A stretch of DNA of 33,412 bases from Oscillospiraceae bacterium (GTDB taxonomy: Bacteria; Bacillota; Clostridia; Oscillospirales; Ruminococcaceae). Made by a program: the position numbers and the translations under genes. Positions 9,119-16,805 of the stretch are shown in pieces. The notes beneath the pieces were generated by a model, which was not told the DNA's origin, searched no databases, and saw only the letters and a program-made list of their open reading frames with translations. The stretch covers positions 1-33,412 of the forward strand of contig JAFLUG010000013.1 in NCBI GenBank assembly GCA_022508885.1, in the 5' to 3' direction. Every line of letters begins with the position of its first letter. Within the stretch, counting starts at the first letter, position 1.

Positions 9119-9631
9119 TTAATCGACCTTGTTCCAGTCGAATTTTGTAAGTGTCCCCTCGTTCTGCAGCTCGGGAAAATCCCACTGTCTCAGTATCTCG
9201 TACGCCGCGATAGCTACGCTGTTTGAGAGATTGAGACTCCTCAGCGTCGGCATCATCGGGATCCTCACACAGCTCTCTCTGTTTTTAAACAGCAGATCTT
9301 CCGGAAGTCCCGCGTCCTCTCTGCCAAAAACAATGAAACAGCCGTCGGGATAGGAAATGTCGGTATAACGGTTTTGTGCCTTAGTTGAAAAGAAGAAGCA
9401 CTTTCCGTTTTGTTCGTTCTGATACGAGAAAAAATCGTCAAAATTCTCATAGTACGAAATATCGAGATAATGCCAGTAGTCAAGTCCCGCGCGTTTGAGC
9501 TGTCTGTCCGTCGGTGTAAAGCCCATCGGCTTTATTATATGTAGCGCCGCGCCTGTAACCGCACAGGTGCGCGCGATATTTCCCGTGTTCTGCGGTATCT
9601 GCGGCTGAGCCAGAACAATATTCAGCTTCAA
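9119..9631 (-). CDS. trmL: tRNA (cytidine/uridine(34)-2'-O)-methyltransferase TrmL
   Basis: A 170-aa SPOUT-class methyltransferase that 2'-O-methylates the wobble base of certain leucine tRNAs using SAM. The trefoil-knot motifs are visible: QNTGNIARTCA at residues 14-24, FIVFGREDAGLPEDLL in the middle, and IPMMPTLRSLNLSNSVAIAAYE near the C-terminus. The start is TTG (9629-9631); the nearest upstream ATG is out of frame and hits a stop, and a GGGGAT stretch lies 7 nt before the TTG. It heads the leftward run trmL-degV-cdaA-cdaR-FAD dehydrogenase and has a good promoter at 9684-9712. Confidence 0.93.
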   Translation of the reverse strand: MKLNIVLAQPQIPQNTGNIARTCAVTGAALHIIKPMGFTPTDRQLKRAGLDYWHYLDISYYENFDDFFSYQNEQNGKCFFFSTKAQNRYTDISYPDGCFIVFGREDAGLPEDLLFKNRESCVRIPMMPTLRSLNLSNSVAIAAYEILRQWDFPELQNEGTLTKFDWNKVD

Positions 9632-9683
9632 GTCAGATCCCCGCTTTCATTGAAAATATCTGTTTGACATCACACCAAGTATA

Positions 9684-9712
9684 AGTATATCATAATTAAT
9701 TGACTTTTGCAA
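9684..9712 (-). promoter_or_regulatory. Sigma-A promoter for trmL and probably the c-di-AMP gene run
   Basis: On the minus strand TTGCAA (9707-9712), 17-nt spacer, TATACT (9684-9689). It faces away from the promoter at 9725-9753; the two are divergent and about 12 bp apart. Confidence 0.7.
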
Positions 9713-9724
9713 TAGTTTTTTATC

Positions 9725-9753
9725 TTGACAAAAACATTTTTATATGGTAGAAT
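9725..9753 (+). promoter_or_regulatory. Sigma-A promoter of the three-gene unknown operon
   Basis: TTGACA (9725-9730), 17-nt spacer, TAGAAT (9748-9753). Predicted start of transcription is around 9760, giving a short leader of about 30 nt before the 9789 ATG. Confidence 0.85.
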
Positions 9754-9788
9754 CTCAATAAGCAATAAAATCGTAAAGGAGAATGAAA

Positions 9789-10346
9789 ATGGGCGAAAAA
9801 ACAAATGAAAACGATCTTAGCGAGATCCAGCTCGGAGAGCCTATCCCTAATGAATTCGATTACAGCCTGCCATTAAGCGAGCTTGACAAACGGCTTACCG
9901 AAAAGTACGAGCTTTTAAACAGCGAGAAAAAGGGCGCGGTCACTCCGGAATGGGTAATGCTCGGCTGCGCATTGGATCTGGTGGATTTCGCAAAGGAAAA
10001 CCTTGATATCGAGCTTGATTTTTCCGAGGAAAGCTTGGAAAAATTACAGGCGGTCATTTTGATGATGAGGGAAAGCTACGCGGAGGAGACCCCATCCGAC
10101 GATATTTTTGCCACATGGGTTAATATGACCGCCGGTCTGCTCGGCTGTATAATAATAAATAATCTCGGCGGAAGCTGGATCGAATCAAACGCGGGAGTGT
10201 CGGTCATAGTAAACGGCACGGCGGCGTTTATCACAAATCAGTCAGTCGGTGTGATTTCGGGGGCAAACCCGAATGAAAACGCCGCGACAGAGATCTACGA
10301 TCTCCTCAAAAAGCAGAGCGGCAAATCAAATACGGACGAGTCTTAA
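9789..10346 (+). CDS. Unknown protein, tandem paralog A
   Basis: I do not recognise a named family with confidence. The product is 185 aa, acidic and without signal peptide or membrane helices, so probably cytosolic. It shares its whole layout with the next gene: an N-terminal FDYSLP.SELDKRL motif, a helical middle (MLGCALDLVDFA), and a C-terminal IIINNLGGSWIES..GVSVIVNGTAAFITN block followed by EIYDLLKKQSG. The LGGxW plus VNGTxAF pattern vaguely recalls small immunity-like or DUF3806-like domains, which I cannot confirm. I chose ATG 9789 because AAAGGAG is 7 nt upstream; ATG 9783 would leave only 1 nt. It is the first gene behind a strong promoter. Confidence 0.85.
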   Translation: MGEKTNENDLSEIQLGEPIPNEFDYSLPLSELDKRLTEKYELLNSEKKGAVTPEWVMLGCALDLVDFAKENLDIELDFSEESLEKLQAVILMMRESYAEETPSDDIFATWVNMTAGLLGCIIINNLGGSWIESNAGVSVIVNGTAAFITNQSVGVISGANPNENAATEIYDLLKKQSGKSNTDES

Positions 10347-10359
10347 TAAGGAGTTTCTT

Positions 10360-10887
10360 ATGGATGAATTGAATATTGAGATAGGCGGCGTGATAGAAAA
10401 TACATTTGATTATTCGCTGCCGCCCAAAGAGCTTGACAAGCAGCTTTCCGAGAGAATGAGCAAGGTGAAAAGCGGCGAGGTAAAACCGACGCATGAGCTT
10501 TCAATGCTTGGTTACGCGCTGGATTTTATTGACTTCGCGCAGCAGACAGTGAATATTGAGATGAATTTTGACGAGGAGAATTTGGCTGATCTGTGCGAAA
10601 TTTTGGGCGCTATAAAGGAAAGCTTCGCTCAGGAGCCTCCGACAAATGAAATTCTTGCGAGCTACGTTAAAGCGGTTACGGGCTTTTTCGGGGTCATGAT
10701 AATAAAGAACCTCGGCGGCAATTGGGTCGAAACAAGCGCGGGAATATCAGTGACAGTCAATGGAACGACCGCGTTTATATCAAATCGGATCGCTGGTATT
10801 TTTTCGGGTACGGGCGAAGATGAGAACATATTGACCGAGATATACGATCGTCTCAAAAAGCAAAGCGGAACAACAAATGCTGAGTGA
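10360..10887 (+). CDS. Unknown protein, tandem paralog B
   Basis: A 175-aa cytosolic protein of unknown function, clearly a tandem duplicate of the preceding gene: FDYSLPPKELDKQL, MLGYALDFIDFAQ, IIKNLGGNWVET..GISVTVNGTTAFISN and EIYDRLKKQSG align end to end. The start ATG at 10360 is set by AAGGAG 6 nt upstream, 13 nt after the previous stop; the longer reading frame upstream overlaps paralog A and is not used. Its last codons overlap the first ATG of the following ASKHA-like gene (ATGCTGAGTGA), which suggests coupled translation and a joint function of the three products. Confidence 0.85.
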   Translation: MDELNIEIGGVIENTFDYSLPPKELDKQLSERMSKVKSGEVKPTHELSMLGYALDFIDFAQQTVNIEMNFDEENLADLCEILGAIKESFAQEPPTNEILASYVKAVTGFFGVMIIKNLGGNWVETSAGISVTVNGTTAFISNRIAGIFSGTGEDENILTEIYDRLKKQSGTTNAE

Positions 10888-11965
10888 GGTACACGCGTCA
10901 AGCGCTAAATTCCGAACCGAAAGAAGCGCGGAAATGATACTCGCATGTGATGTTACCGCTAACTGCGCCGTGATAGAGATGTTTGACAAAGCGCTTAACC
11001 GACCGTATTCGCGCACGGCCTTGTACGGAGTGAAGATAACAGCCGAAAACACCGCCGAAACGCTGAGAAGACTTTCAGTCACGGCAATGCGCAGCGCGGG
11101 AGTCCCGTCATCGGCGGTAAAAGGCGCGGTCATCGCGGCGTCGGTTTTTGTTTCAAACCGTCTCGAAGAGGAGCTTTCGGCGGCGGATCTTGGTCTTGAT
11201 CCCGAAACGGAGCTTGTGTTTGTTCCGTATATCTCAATGGCGCTCAGCGGAAGATTTACCGCTACTTTGCTTACAATTCCAAACGGAAATTTTCTTGCCG
11301 CCGACTTGGGCGCAAATATATGTATTGCTGAAAAAGACGCAGACAATCTGCGCTGCGCGGGATTTTCGCTTTCGGGAGCTTTTGACGGAACTGCGCTCGA
11401 AAGCGGAATGCCATGTGAAAACGGAGCTATCGACGCAGTAAGATGCGAAAACGGCATAATTGAATACGAGGTGGTCGGTGACGGCGACAGCCTCGGTATT
11501 TCTCCCGCGGGGGCGGTCTGCGCGGCTCGGATAATGCTCTCGGAGGGCGTTCTTGACAGTGACGGAATAATGACCGACCGCGACCTGTTCGCCATTGGCG
11601 AGGATTTTTTTATCTCTCAGAGCGATATCCGCGCCATACAGTCCGATAAGGCAAAGTGCGCGGCGGCGTTTGGGCTGTTCGGTGCGGAAAAGCCGTATCT
11701 CTCGGGCGCGCCGTTTACCAATGACTACGGTTTCCGCGCAATGACGGCAATAGGCGCCGTTCCCGAAAAACTCCTAAAAGCGAGCTTCTGCGGAAATTCG
11801 GTTATTCGCGGCGCAGAAAACTTTCTGCTGTCGGAAAAATACCGCGAGGAAGCATACGAGATAGTGAAAAACACTGAGGACGTTTCCGAGCGAATGATCG
11901 AGGAATTTGACGGAAAATACTTAGAGCATCTTGCTTTTGAGAAAAAAATTGATAAATTTTGTTAA
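10877..11965 (+). CDS. Stand-alone degenerate RACo/DUF4445-like ASKHA protein
   Basis: The 362-aa product (343 aa if it starts at ATG 10934, MILACDV, which fits the family's first strand better) resembles the C-terminal ASKHA domain of RACo-type reductive activators of corrinoid proteins: VPYISMALSGRFTATLL, ADLGANICIA, SGAFDGTALESGM..GAID, EYEVVGD..LGISPAG, ISQSDIRAIQSDKA and a C-terminal GNSVIRGAENFLLS block. The family's nucleotide-binding signatures are altered: DIGTNGE has become D143-LGANIC, GICGSG has become GISPAG (207-212), and AGGFG has become SGAPFTN (276-282). No N-terminal [2Fe-2S] ferredoxin domain is present. It is probably inactive or altered as an ATPase. It overlaps paralog B by 11 nt. 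Confidence 0.75.
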   Translation: MLSEVHASSAKFRTERSAEMILACDVTANCAVIEMFDKALNRPYSRTALYGVKITAENTAETLRRLSVTAMRSAGVPSSAVKGAVIAASVFVSNRLEEELSAADLGLDPETELVFVPYISMALSGRFTATLLTIPNGNFLAADLGANICIAEKDADNLRCAGFSLSGAFDGTALESGMPCENGAIDAVRCENGIIEYEVVGDGDSLGISPAGAVCAARIMLSEGVLDSDGIMTDRDLFAIGEDFFISQSDIRAIQSDKAKCAAAFGLFGAEKPYLSGAPFTNDYGFRAMTAIGAVPEKLLKASFCGNSVIRGAENFLLSEKYREEAYEIVKNTEDVSERMIEEFDGKYLEHLAFEKKIDKFC

Positions 11966-11981
11966 AAGTTTATAAAACTAC

Positions 11982-12010
11982 TTGATTTTTTTTATCAATA
12001 GTGTTATAAT
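11982..12010 (+). promoter_or_regulatory. Sigma-A promoter of the rplS operon
   Basis: TTGATT (11982-11987), 17-nt spacer, TATAAT (12005-12010), just after the end of the ASKHA-like gene. Predicted transcription start near 12017, leaving a leader of nearly 200 nt before rplS. Confidence 0.85.
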
Positions 12011-12017
12011 AATTAGG

Positions 12018-12203
12018 CATTTGGTATCCGTCGGGATAATTGTGCCCTGAAATAAGCACAGTTTTCGGCGTGTGTTTAATGCACGGGAGTTGTTTCTCCC
12101 TAACATTAAAAAACGGATAGTCCGCTGAATCAAAAGGAAACGACCTTTTGCAAAGATTATATGCGCGGAATAAGCCGCATTCAAGAATATCCGAAAATCA
12201 TCA
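12018..12203 (+). promoter_or_regulatory. Structured 5' leader of rplS (candidate L19 autoregulatory leader)
   Basis: The leader folds by eye into successive stems: 12025-12029/12034-12038; 12038-12045/12056-12063 (8 bp, one G-U); 12075-12081/12104-12110 enclosing 12085-12089/12096-12100; and a multibranch domain closed by CGGATA 12114-12119 with TATCCG 12188-12193, holding 12126-12130/12179-12183, hairpin 12131-12137/12144-12150 and hairpin 12165-12168/12175-12178. TATCCG also occurs at 12025-12030, so CGGATA could pair either way. Ribosomal protein L19 leaders are known in Firmicutes; whether this belongs to that Rfam family I cannot tell by eye. Confidence 0.6.
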
Positions 12204-12212
12204 GGAGGAAAT

Positions 12213-12554
12213 ATGGACGCACTGAAAATCATTGAGCAGAGCAGCATGAAAGAAGCCGCTCCGCAAATCGAGGTCGGAGATCTGGTGAAGGTTTACGTTC
12301 GCATCAAAGAAGGCGACAAGAGCCGTATCCAGATGTTTGAGGGAACTGTTATCGCCAAAAAGCACGGCGGCATCAACGAAACCTTTACGGTCAGACGTGT
12401 TACGCACGGCTGCGGCGTTGAGAGAGTTTTCCCGCTTCATTCTCCGTCGGTTGACAGAGTCGAGGTAGTCAGAAACGGTAAAGTACGCAGAGCTAAGCTT
12501 TATTATCTGCGTGACAGAGTCGGAAAGGCTGCCAAGGTTAAGTCGAGAGTCTGA
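12213..12554 (+). CDS. rplS: 50S ribosomal protein L19
   Basis: L19 is a large-subunit protein at the 30S-50S interface. The 113-aa sequence has the family core: [28 protein letters not shown], the [26 protein letters not shown] segment, and the basic C-terminal [18 protein letters not shown]. Length is standard. AGGAGG precedes the ATG at a 6-nt spacing. It opens the conserved order rplS-lepB-rbgA-rnhB-yraN and is preceded by its own promoter and a long structured leader, which points to control at the RNA level. Confidence 0.98.
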   Translation: MDALKIIEQSSMKEAAPQIEVGDLVKVYVRIKEGDKSRIQMFEGTVIAKKHGGINETFTVRRVTHGCGVERVFPLHSPSVDRVEVVRNGKVRRAKLYYLRDRVGKAAKVKSRV

Positions 12555-12560
12555 TTTTCG

Positions 12561-12608
12561 GCGGATCTCCGCTGAATGGGTGCTTGTGCCCGAAAAGGGC
12601 ATAAGCAC
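12561..12608 (+). other. Paired hairpins between rplS and lepB
   Basis: A short stem GCGGA/TCCGC (12561-12565 with 12568-12572) is followed by a 12-bp stem, 12580-12591 with 12597-12608, loop GAAAA and one G-U pair. There is no U-tract after it, so an RNA processing or stability element, or partial attenuation between the abundant ribosomal protein and the signal peptidase gene, is more likely than full termination. Confidence 0.6.
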
Positions 12609-12632
12609 TTAAAACGCAAAGAGAGTTGTGCT

Positions 12633-13364
12633 ATGAACGATATTGACGAGAAATTTGAGCAGGAAGCCGAAAAAGCCCCTGCCAATAATATTGACAAAAT
12701 ATCCGAAGCAGGCGAATCGACAGAGATCTCTGTCGCAGAGCCGGAATCCGCCGAAGCCGTCGAGATGAAAGGCGAAGCCGGCGTAACAGAAACGGAGGCC
12801 GACGAAGACAAGCCGTTTTCTAACGCGGTGGATTGGGTATGTACCATAGTGTTTACCGCCGTGGCTGTTATACTGATTAATTTGTTTTTGTTCCGCGCGA
12901 TATCCGTTGATGGCACATCTATGTGTGATACATTACAGGACAATGACGTTGTCATAACTACAAATTTCTTTTATGCGCCGAACTTCGGCGACATCGTCGT
13001 TATCCGCACAGACAAGCTGGTAAATTCCGATACGGGCCTTTACGGAGAGCCGATAATAAAGCGCGTTATCGGGGTGGCGGGAGATACCATAAGGTTTGAC
13101 CTTGAAAAAGGTGAGGTCTACCGAAACGGCGAGCTTCTGACGGAGGACTATATCATCGGCCCGACCAATCAGAAGTACGGCGATTGGGTCGAGACCGATA
13201 CGGATTATGTTGTACCCGAAAACTGTGTATTTGTTCTGGGGGATAATCGAAAGGTCTCTCACGATAGCCGCGATCTCAGGCTTGTCGGCTTTGTGGACGA
13301 AAACTATATTATGGGAAAGGCGATTTTCCGAATCTTCCCGCTTGGCGGAATGAAGTGGCTGTAA
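12633..13364 (+). CDS. lepB: Type I signal peptidase
   Basis: Cleaves signal peptides of secreted proteins at the outer face of the membrane. The 243-aa product has a single transmembrane helix (about residues 69-86), then box B with catalytic Ser96 in VDGTSMCDTL, box D with catalytic Lys143 in IIKRVIGVAGD, and box E GDNRKVSHDSR. The start ATG 12633 follows a weak GAGAG site; a longer in-frame start at 12576 would place the rplS-lepB hairpin inside the gene and is rejected. A notable feature is an acidic N-terminal cytoplasmic tail of some 65 residues (many Glu/Ala), longer than in most Gram-positive signal peptidases. Confidence 0.95.
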   Translation: MNDIDEKFEQEAEKAPANNIDKISEAGESTEISVAEPESAEAVEMKGEAGVTETEADEDKPFSNAVDWVCTIVFTAVAVILINLFLFRAISVDGTSMCDTLQDNDVVITTNFFYAPNFGDIVVIRTDKLVNSDTGLYGEPIIKRVIGVAGDTIRFDLEKGEVYRNGELLTEDYIIGPTNQKYGDWVETDTDYVVPENCVFVLGDNRKVSHDSRDLRLVGFVDENYIMGKAIFRIFPLGGMKWL

Positions 13365-14216
13365 ATGAGCGATGTAGGAAATATACAGTGGTTTCCCGGT
13401 CACATGACAAAAACGCGGCGGCTTATCGAGGCTGATCTGAAGCTTGTGGACGCCGTAGTCGAGGTCATAGACGCAAGGATACCCGAAAGCAGCAGAAATC
13501 CTGTTATCGACGAGATATGCTCGGGCAAGCCGCGCGTAATTATAATGAATAAATGTGACGTAGCTGACGAAAACGCGACTTCGCGCTGGCGTAATTATTA
13601 CGAAAAACGCGGATTTTGCGTTATCGTGTGCGACTGCCGCAGCGGAAAGGGAATAAACAAATTCCTGCCCGCGGTCAAAAAACAGCTCTCCGGGCTTATC
13701 GAGCGCAGAAAATCCCGCGGAATGATAGGAAAAGCCCTGAGACTTATGGTAGTCGGAATTCCGAATGTCGGAAAAAGCTCGTTTATAAACCGAATGGCAA
13801 ACTCAAAGCGCACAAAGGTCGGCGACAGGCCCGGAGTTACCCGGGGAAAGCAGTGGGTGTCGATCGATAAGGACGTTGAGCTGCTTGATATGCCGGGAAT
13901 TTTGTGGCCGAAGTTTGACGACAAGGAAGCTGCGAAGAAGCTTGCTTTTACGGGAGCTATAAAGGACGAGATAATGGATACTGCGGCTCTTGCGGAGGCT
14001 CTCGGAGATATCCTTTCGGAACGCTTTCCCGAGCTGTTGAAGGCAAGGTATAAAATAAGCGGCGAGGGAAATGTCCTTGAGGAAATTGCCCGTTCGCGCG
14101 GAATGCTCGTTTCGGGCGGCGAGCCGGATATCGAGCGCGCGGCGATCACGCTTCTGGATGAGTTCCGCGGCGGCAAGATAGGAAGAATAACGCTTGACGA
14201 GGTTTACGCGGAATAA
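13365..14216 (+). CDS. rbgA: Ribosome biogenesis GTPase RbgA (YlqF)
   Basis: A circularly permuted GTPase needed for late 50S subunit assembly. The 283-aa protein shows the permuted motif order: G4 NKCD at 62-65, then G1 GIPNVGKSS at 131-139, G2 region PGVTRG near 156-161 and G3 DMPG at 175-178, followed by a C-terminal ANTAR-like helical domain. The N-terminal QWFPGHMTKT (8-17) is the RbgA signature. The ATG follows the lepB stop directly (TAAATG), so it is very likely translated by coupling. Confidence 0.96.
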   Translation: MSDVGNIQWFPGHMTKTRRLIEADLKLVDAVVEVIDARIPESSRNPVIDEICSGKPRVIIMNKCDVADENATSRWRNYYEKRGFCVIVCDCRSGKGINKFLPAVKKQLSGLIERRKSRGMIGKALRLMVVGIPNVGKSSFINRMANSKRTKVGDRPGVTRGKQWVSIDKDVELLDMPGILWPKFDDKEAAKKLAFTGAIKDEIMDTAALAEALGDILSERFPELLKARYKISGEGNVLEEIARSRGMLVSGGEPDIERAAITLLDEFRGGKIGRITLDEVYAE

Positions 14217-14232
14217 AACGCGTTTTTGATTT

Positions 14233-14907
14233 ATGGGTAAACATACAAAAAGCAAGGCTACACAGCTTGAGGATATTTCCGCAGAAACTCTGCGGGATTT
14301 CGATACGGCGGTTTTTGAAAAATACGGCGTTGTCTGCGGGATAGACGAGGCGGGCAGAGGACCTCTCGCGGGCGACGTTTACGCGGCGGCGGTCATTTTA
14401 GACCCGAATAAGCCGATAAGCGGACTTAACGACAGCAAAAAGCTGTCCAAGAAAAAGCGCGAGCTGATTTTCGACGAAATAGTCGAAAAGGCGGCGGCAT
14501 ATTGCGTTGGAATAGCGACAGTCGCGGAGATCGAGCAGACCGATATTCTTTCGGCAGATCTGCTTGCTATGAAACGCGCGTTTGAGGGGCTGTCAAAAAA
14601 AGCGGGTATTGTCCTGGTGGACGGCGACGTTCTCCCCGAAATTGACGGGATAACGGTGCGGAATGTCATTGGCGGCGACGCGAAAAGCGAAGCGATAGCC
14701 GCGGCGTCGATCCTCGCGAAGGTCTCGCGTGACAGGTATATGAACGAGCAGGCGAAGCTTTATCCCGAGTACGGCTTTGACAAGCACGCGGGTTACGGAA
14801 CAAAGGCGCACTATGAGGCGATAGACAAGCACGGCGCTTGTCCTATACACCGAAAGAGCTTTTTGAAAAAGCATTTCGCGGCTAAACAAACCGATGAAAA
14901 CAGATAA
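14233..14907 (+). CDS. rnhB: Ribonuclease HII
   Basis: Removes ribonucleotides misincorporated in DNA and RNA of RNA-DNA hybrids. The 224-aa protein carries the RNase HII active-site residues: D38 and E39 in CGIDEAGRGPLAG, D130 in LVDG, and the later Asp in ILAKVSRDRYM, plus LNDSKKLSKKKR and the C-terminal HAGYGTKAH. An N-terminal extension of about 30 residues precedes the catalytic core. The ribosome site before ATG 14233 is weak. The last 14 nt overlap yraN. Confidence 0.96.
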   Translation: MGKHTKSKATQLEDISAETLRDFDTAVFEKYGVVCGIDEAGRGPLAGDVYAAAVILDPNKPISGLNDSKKLSKKKRELIFDEIVEKAAAYCVGIATVAEIEQTDILSADLLAMKRAFEGLSKKAGIVLVDGDVLPEIDGITVRNVIGGDAKSEAIAAASILAKVSRDRYMNEQAKLYPEYGFDKHAGYGTKAHYEAIDKHGACPIHRKSFLKKHFAAKQTDENR

Positions 14908-15283
14908 GCAGATAAAAGGAACGCTCGGAGAAAACGCTGTCTGCGCGGAGCTTGAAAGGCGCGGTCATACGATAGTATGCCGAAACTTTCATAAACGCGT
15001 AGGCGAGATAGATATAATCTCGACGATAGGCGGGTTTATAGTTTTCACCGAGGTCAAAACGAGAAAATACAACAGTATGGTAAGCGGGCTTGAGGCGGTG
15101 GATTATTCCAAACAGCGCAAGATCGTGCTTACGGCGGACGCTTACCTTTCGGAAAATCCTGTTGATCTACAGCCGCGCTACGATATCGCTGAGGTAGTTA
15201 TTGCAAAAGGAAGCGGCGCCGTAACGCGGATAGATATTTACGAAGACGCGTTTTCGGCTGACGGGATATATACAGAAAACTGA
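14894..15283 (+). CDS. yraN: YraN/UPF0102 nuclease-like protein
   Basis: A 129-aa UPF0102 protein, a small family with a restriction-endonuclease-like fold that regularly sits next to rnhB and is of uncertain function. The fold's pattern is visible: GENAVCAELERRGHTIVCRNF at 12-33, GEIDII with Asp at 38-43, and FTEVKTRK with Glu-x-Lys near 51-58. Start at the ATG overlapping the end of rnhB by 14 nt, consistent with coupling. Length is typical. Confidence 0.93.
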   Translation: MKTDKQIKGTLGENAVCAELERRGHTIVCRNFHKRVGEIDIISTIGGFIVFTEVKTRKYNSMVSGLEAVDYSKQRKIVLTADAYLSENPVDLQPRYDIAEVVIAKGSGAVTRIDIYEDAFSADGIYTEN

Positions 15284-15311
15284 ATTGATTTTTTATAAAG
15301 GAATGACGGTT

Positions 15312-16805
15312 ATGAATTATCGAAGCACAAGAAATTCTTCTCTGAATGTGTCAAGCGCACACGCGATAGTAAAGGGACTTTCTGACGAGGGCGGACTTTT
15401 CGTTCCCGAAAGCATTCCGGCGCTTACAAAAGAGGAGATACTCAGTCTTGGCGATAAAAAGTATTCGGACAGAGCGTACGATGTTTTTTCAAAGTACCTT
15501 ACGGACTTTACTCCCGAGGAGCTTAGGCACTGCGTTGAAAGCGCGTACAACAGCAAGAACTTTGACAGCGACAATATCGCTGAAATAACAGGACTTAAAC
15601 AGGGAAGATATATTCTTGAGCTGTGGCACGGACCCACCTGCGCGTTTAAGGACATGGCGCTTCAGATATTGCCGTATCTGCTGACAACCTCCGCGAAAAA
15701 AGAGGTAAAGGGAAAGCAGATCGCCATTCTCGTCGCGACAAGCGGCGATACCGGAAAGGCGGCGCTCGAGGGATTTAAGGACGTGGACGGAACTTCTATC
15801 TGCGTTTTCTATCCCGAGGACGGCGTTTCTCCTATGCAAAAGCGACAGATGACCACCCAGGATGGCAAAAACGTAAACGTCTGCGCCGTGAAGGGAAACT
15901 TTGATGACTGTCAGAACGGCGTAAAGGCGATATTCACCGATAAAGACACCGAAAAGAAGCTCTCGGACAATAATATTCTGCTGTCGAGCGCAAACTCGAT
16001 AAACTGGGGCAGACTTGCTCCGCAGATAGTTTACTATGTTTCGTCATACGCTCAGCTCGTAAAGGACGGGCAGATAGAATACGGCGAAAAGGTAAATATC
16101 GTGGTCCCTACGGGAAATTTCGGAAATATCTTAGCGGCGTATTACGCGAAGCTTATGGGTATTCCCGTAAACAAGCTTATCTGCGCTTCTAACAGCAACA
16201 ACGTGCTGACGGATTTTATAAACACCGGCGTTTATGACAGAAACAGAAAATTCTATACGACGGTATCTCCGTCGATGGATATACTCATTTCGTCAAATCT
16301 CGAGAGACTTCTGTATCATTTTACGGGAGAAAACGACTCGCTTATAAACGAGTGGTTCACCTCGCTTAAGAACAGCGGAAGATACGAGGTAGACGAAAAT
16401 GTAAAGAAACAGCTTTCAGAGCAATTTTACGCGGGCTTCTGTTCGGATGACGAGACCAAGTCGCAGATTCGTAAAACGTTTGAAGAAGAGCACTATCTGC
16501 TTGACACACACACCGCCGTTGCGGTAAAGGTCTATGCGGATTACAGGGCGAAAACCGGTGATGAGACAAAGACTATCATTGCTTCAACCGCGAATCCGTA
16601 TAAGTTCGGCAGAGCCGTGTTTGACGCCGTAAACGGAGGCGAACAGCCGGAGGACGAGTTTGAGCTTATCGCGCGTCTTGAAAAGGCTACGGACACGAAG
16701 ATCCCCGCGCCTCTTGCCGCGACAAAGGACAAGGCGGTAAGATTCACGGGCTGCGTTGAAAAGCAGGAAATGACGGGCGCGGTTCTTGATTTTCTCAAAA
16801 GCTGA
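15312..16805 (+). CDS. thrC: Threonine synthase
   Basis: PLP enzyme converting O-phosphohomoserine to threonine. The 497-aa length and motifs fit the bacterial/fungal long class: MNYRSTRN at the N-terminus, the PLP lysine K113 in WHGPTCAFKDMALQ, ATSGDTGKAALEGF, and VPTGNFGNILAAYYA. I start at ATG 15312, 9 nt after AAAGGA; ATG 15303 lies directly on that site and TTG 15285 upstream of it. It follows yraN by about 28 nt and its stop overlaps the next ATG (TGATG). No leader peptide or riboswitch is seen upstream. Confidence 0.96.
   Translation: MNYRSTRNSSLNVSSAHAIVKGLSDEGGLFVPESIPALTKEEILSLGDKKYSDRAYDVFSKYLTDFTPEELRHCVESAYNSKNFDSDNIAEITGLKQGRYILELWHGPTCAFKDMALQILPYLLTTSAKKEVKGKQIAILVATSGDTGKAALEGFKDVDGTSICVFYPEDGVSPMQKRQMTTQDGKNVNVCAVKGNFDDCQNGVKAIFTDKDTEKKLSDNNILLSSANSINWGRLAPQIVYYVSSYAQLVKDGQIEYGEKVNIVVPTGNFGNILAAYYAKLMGIPVNKLICASNSNNVLTDFINTGVYDRNRKFYTTVSPSMDILISSNLERLLYHFTGENDSLINEWFTSLKNSGRYEVDENVKKQLSEQFYAGFCSDDETKSQIRKTFEEEHYLLDTHTAVAVKVYADYRAKTGDETKTIIASTANPYKFGRAVFDAVNGGEQPEDEFELIARLEKATDTKIPAPLAATKDKAVRFTGCVEKQEMTGAVLDFLKS

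Noticed and set aside
10780-11595. Long minus-strand reading frame opposite the ASKHA-like gene
   Set aside because: It is Ser/Ala-rich low-complexity protein with no family motif, lies wholly antisense to a gene with coupled start and recognisable domain, and has no ribosome site.
15285-15311. Earlier TTG or ATG start for thrC
   Set aside because: The AAAGGA ribosome site at 15297-15302 lies between these codons and ATG 15312; only the latter has proper spacing and the standard threonine synthase N-terminus.
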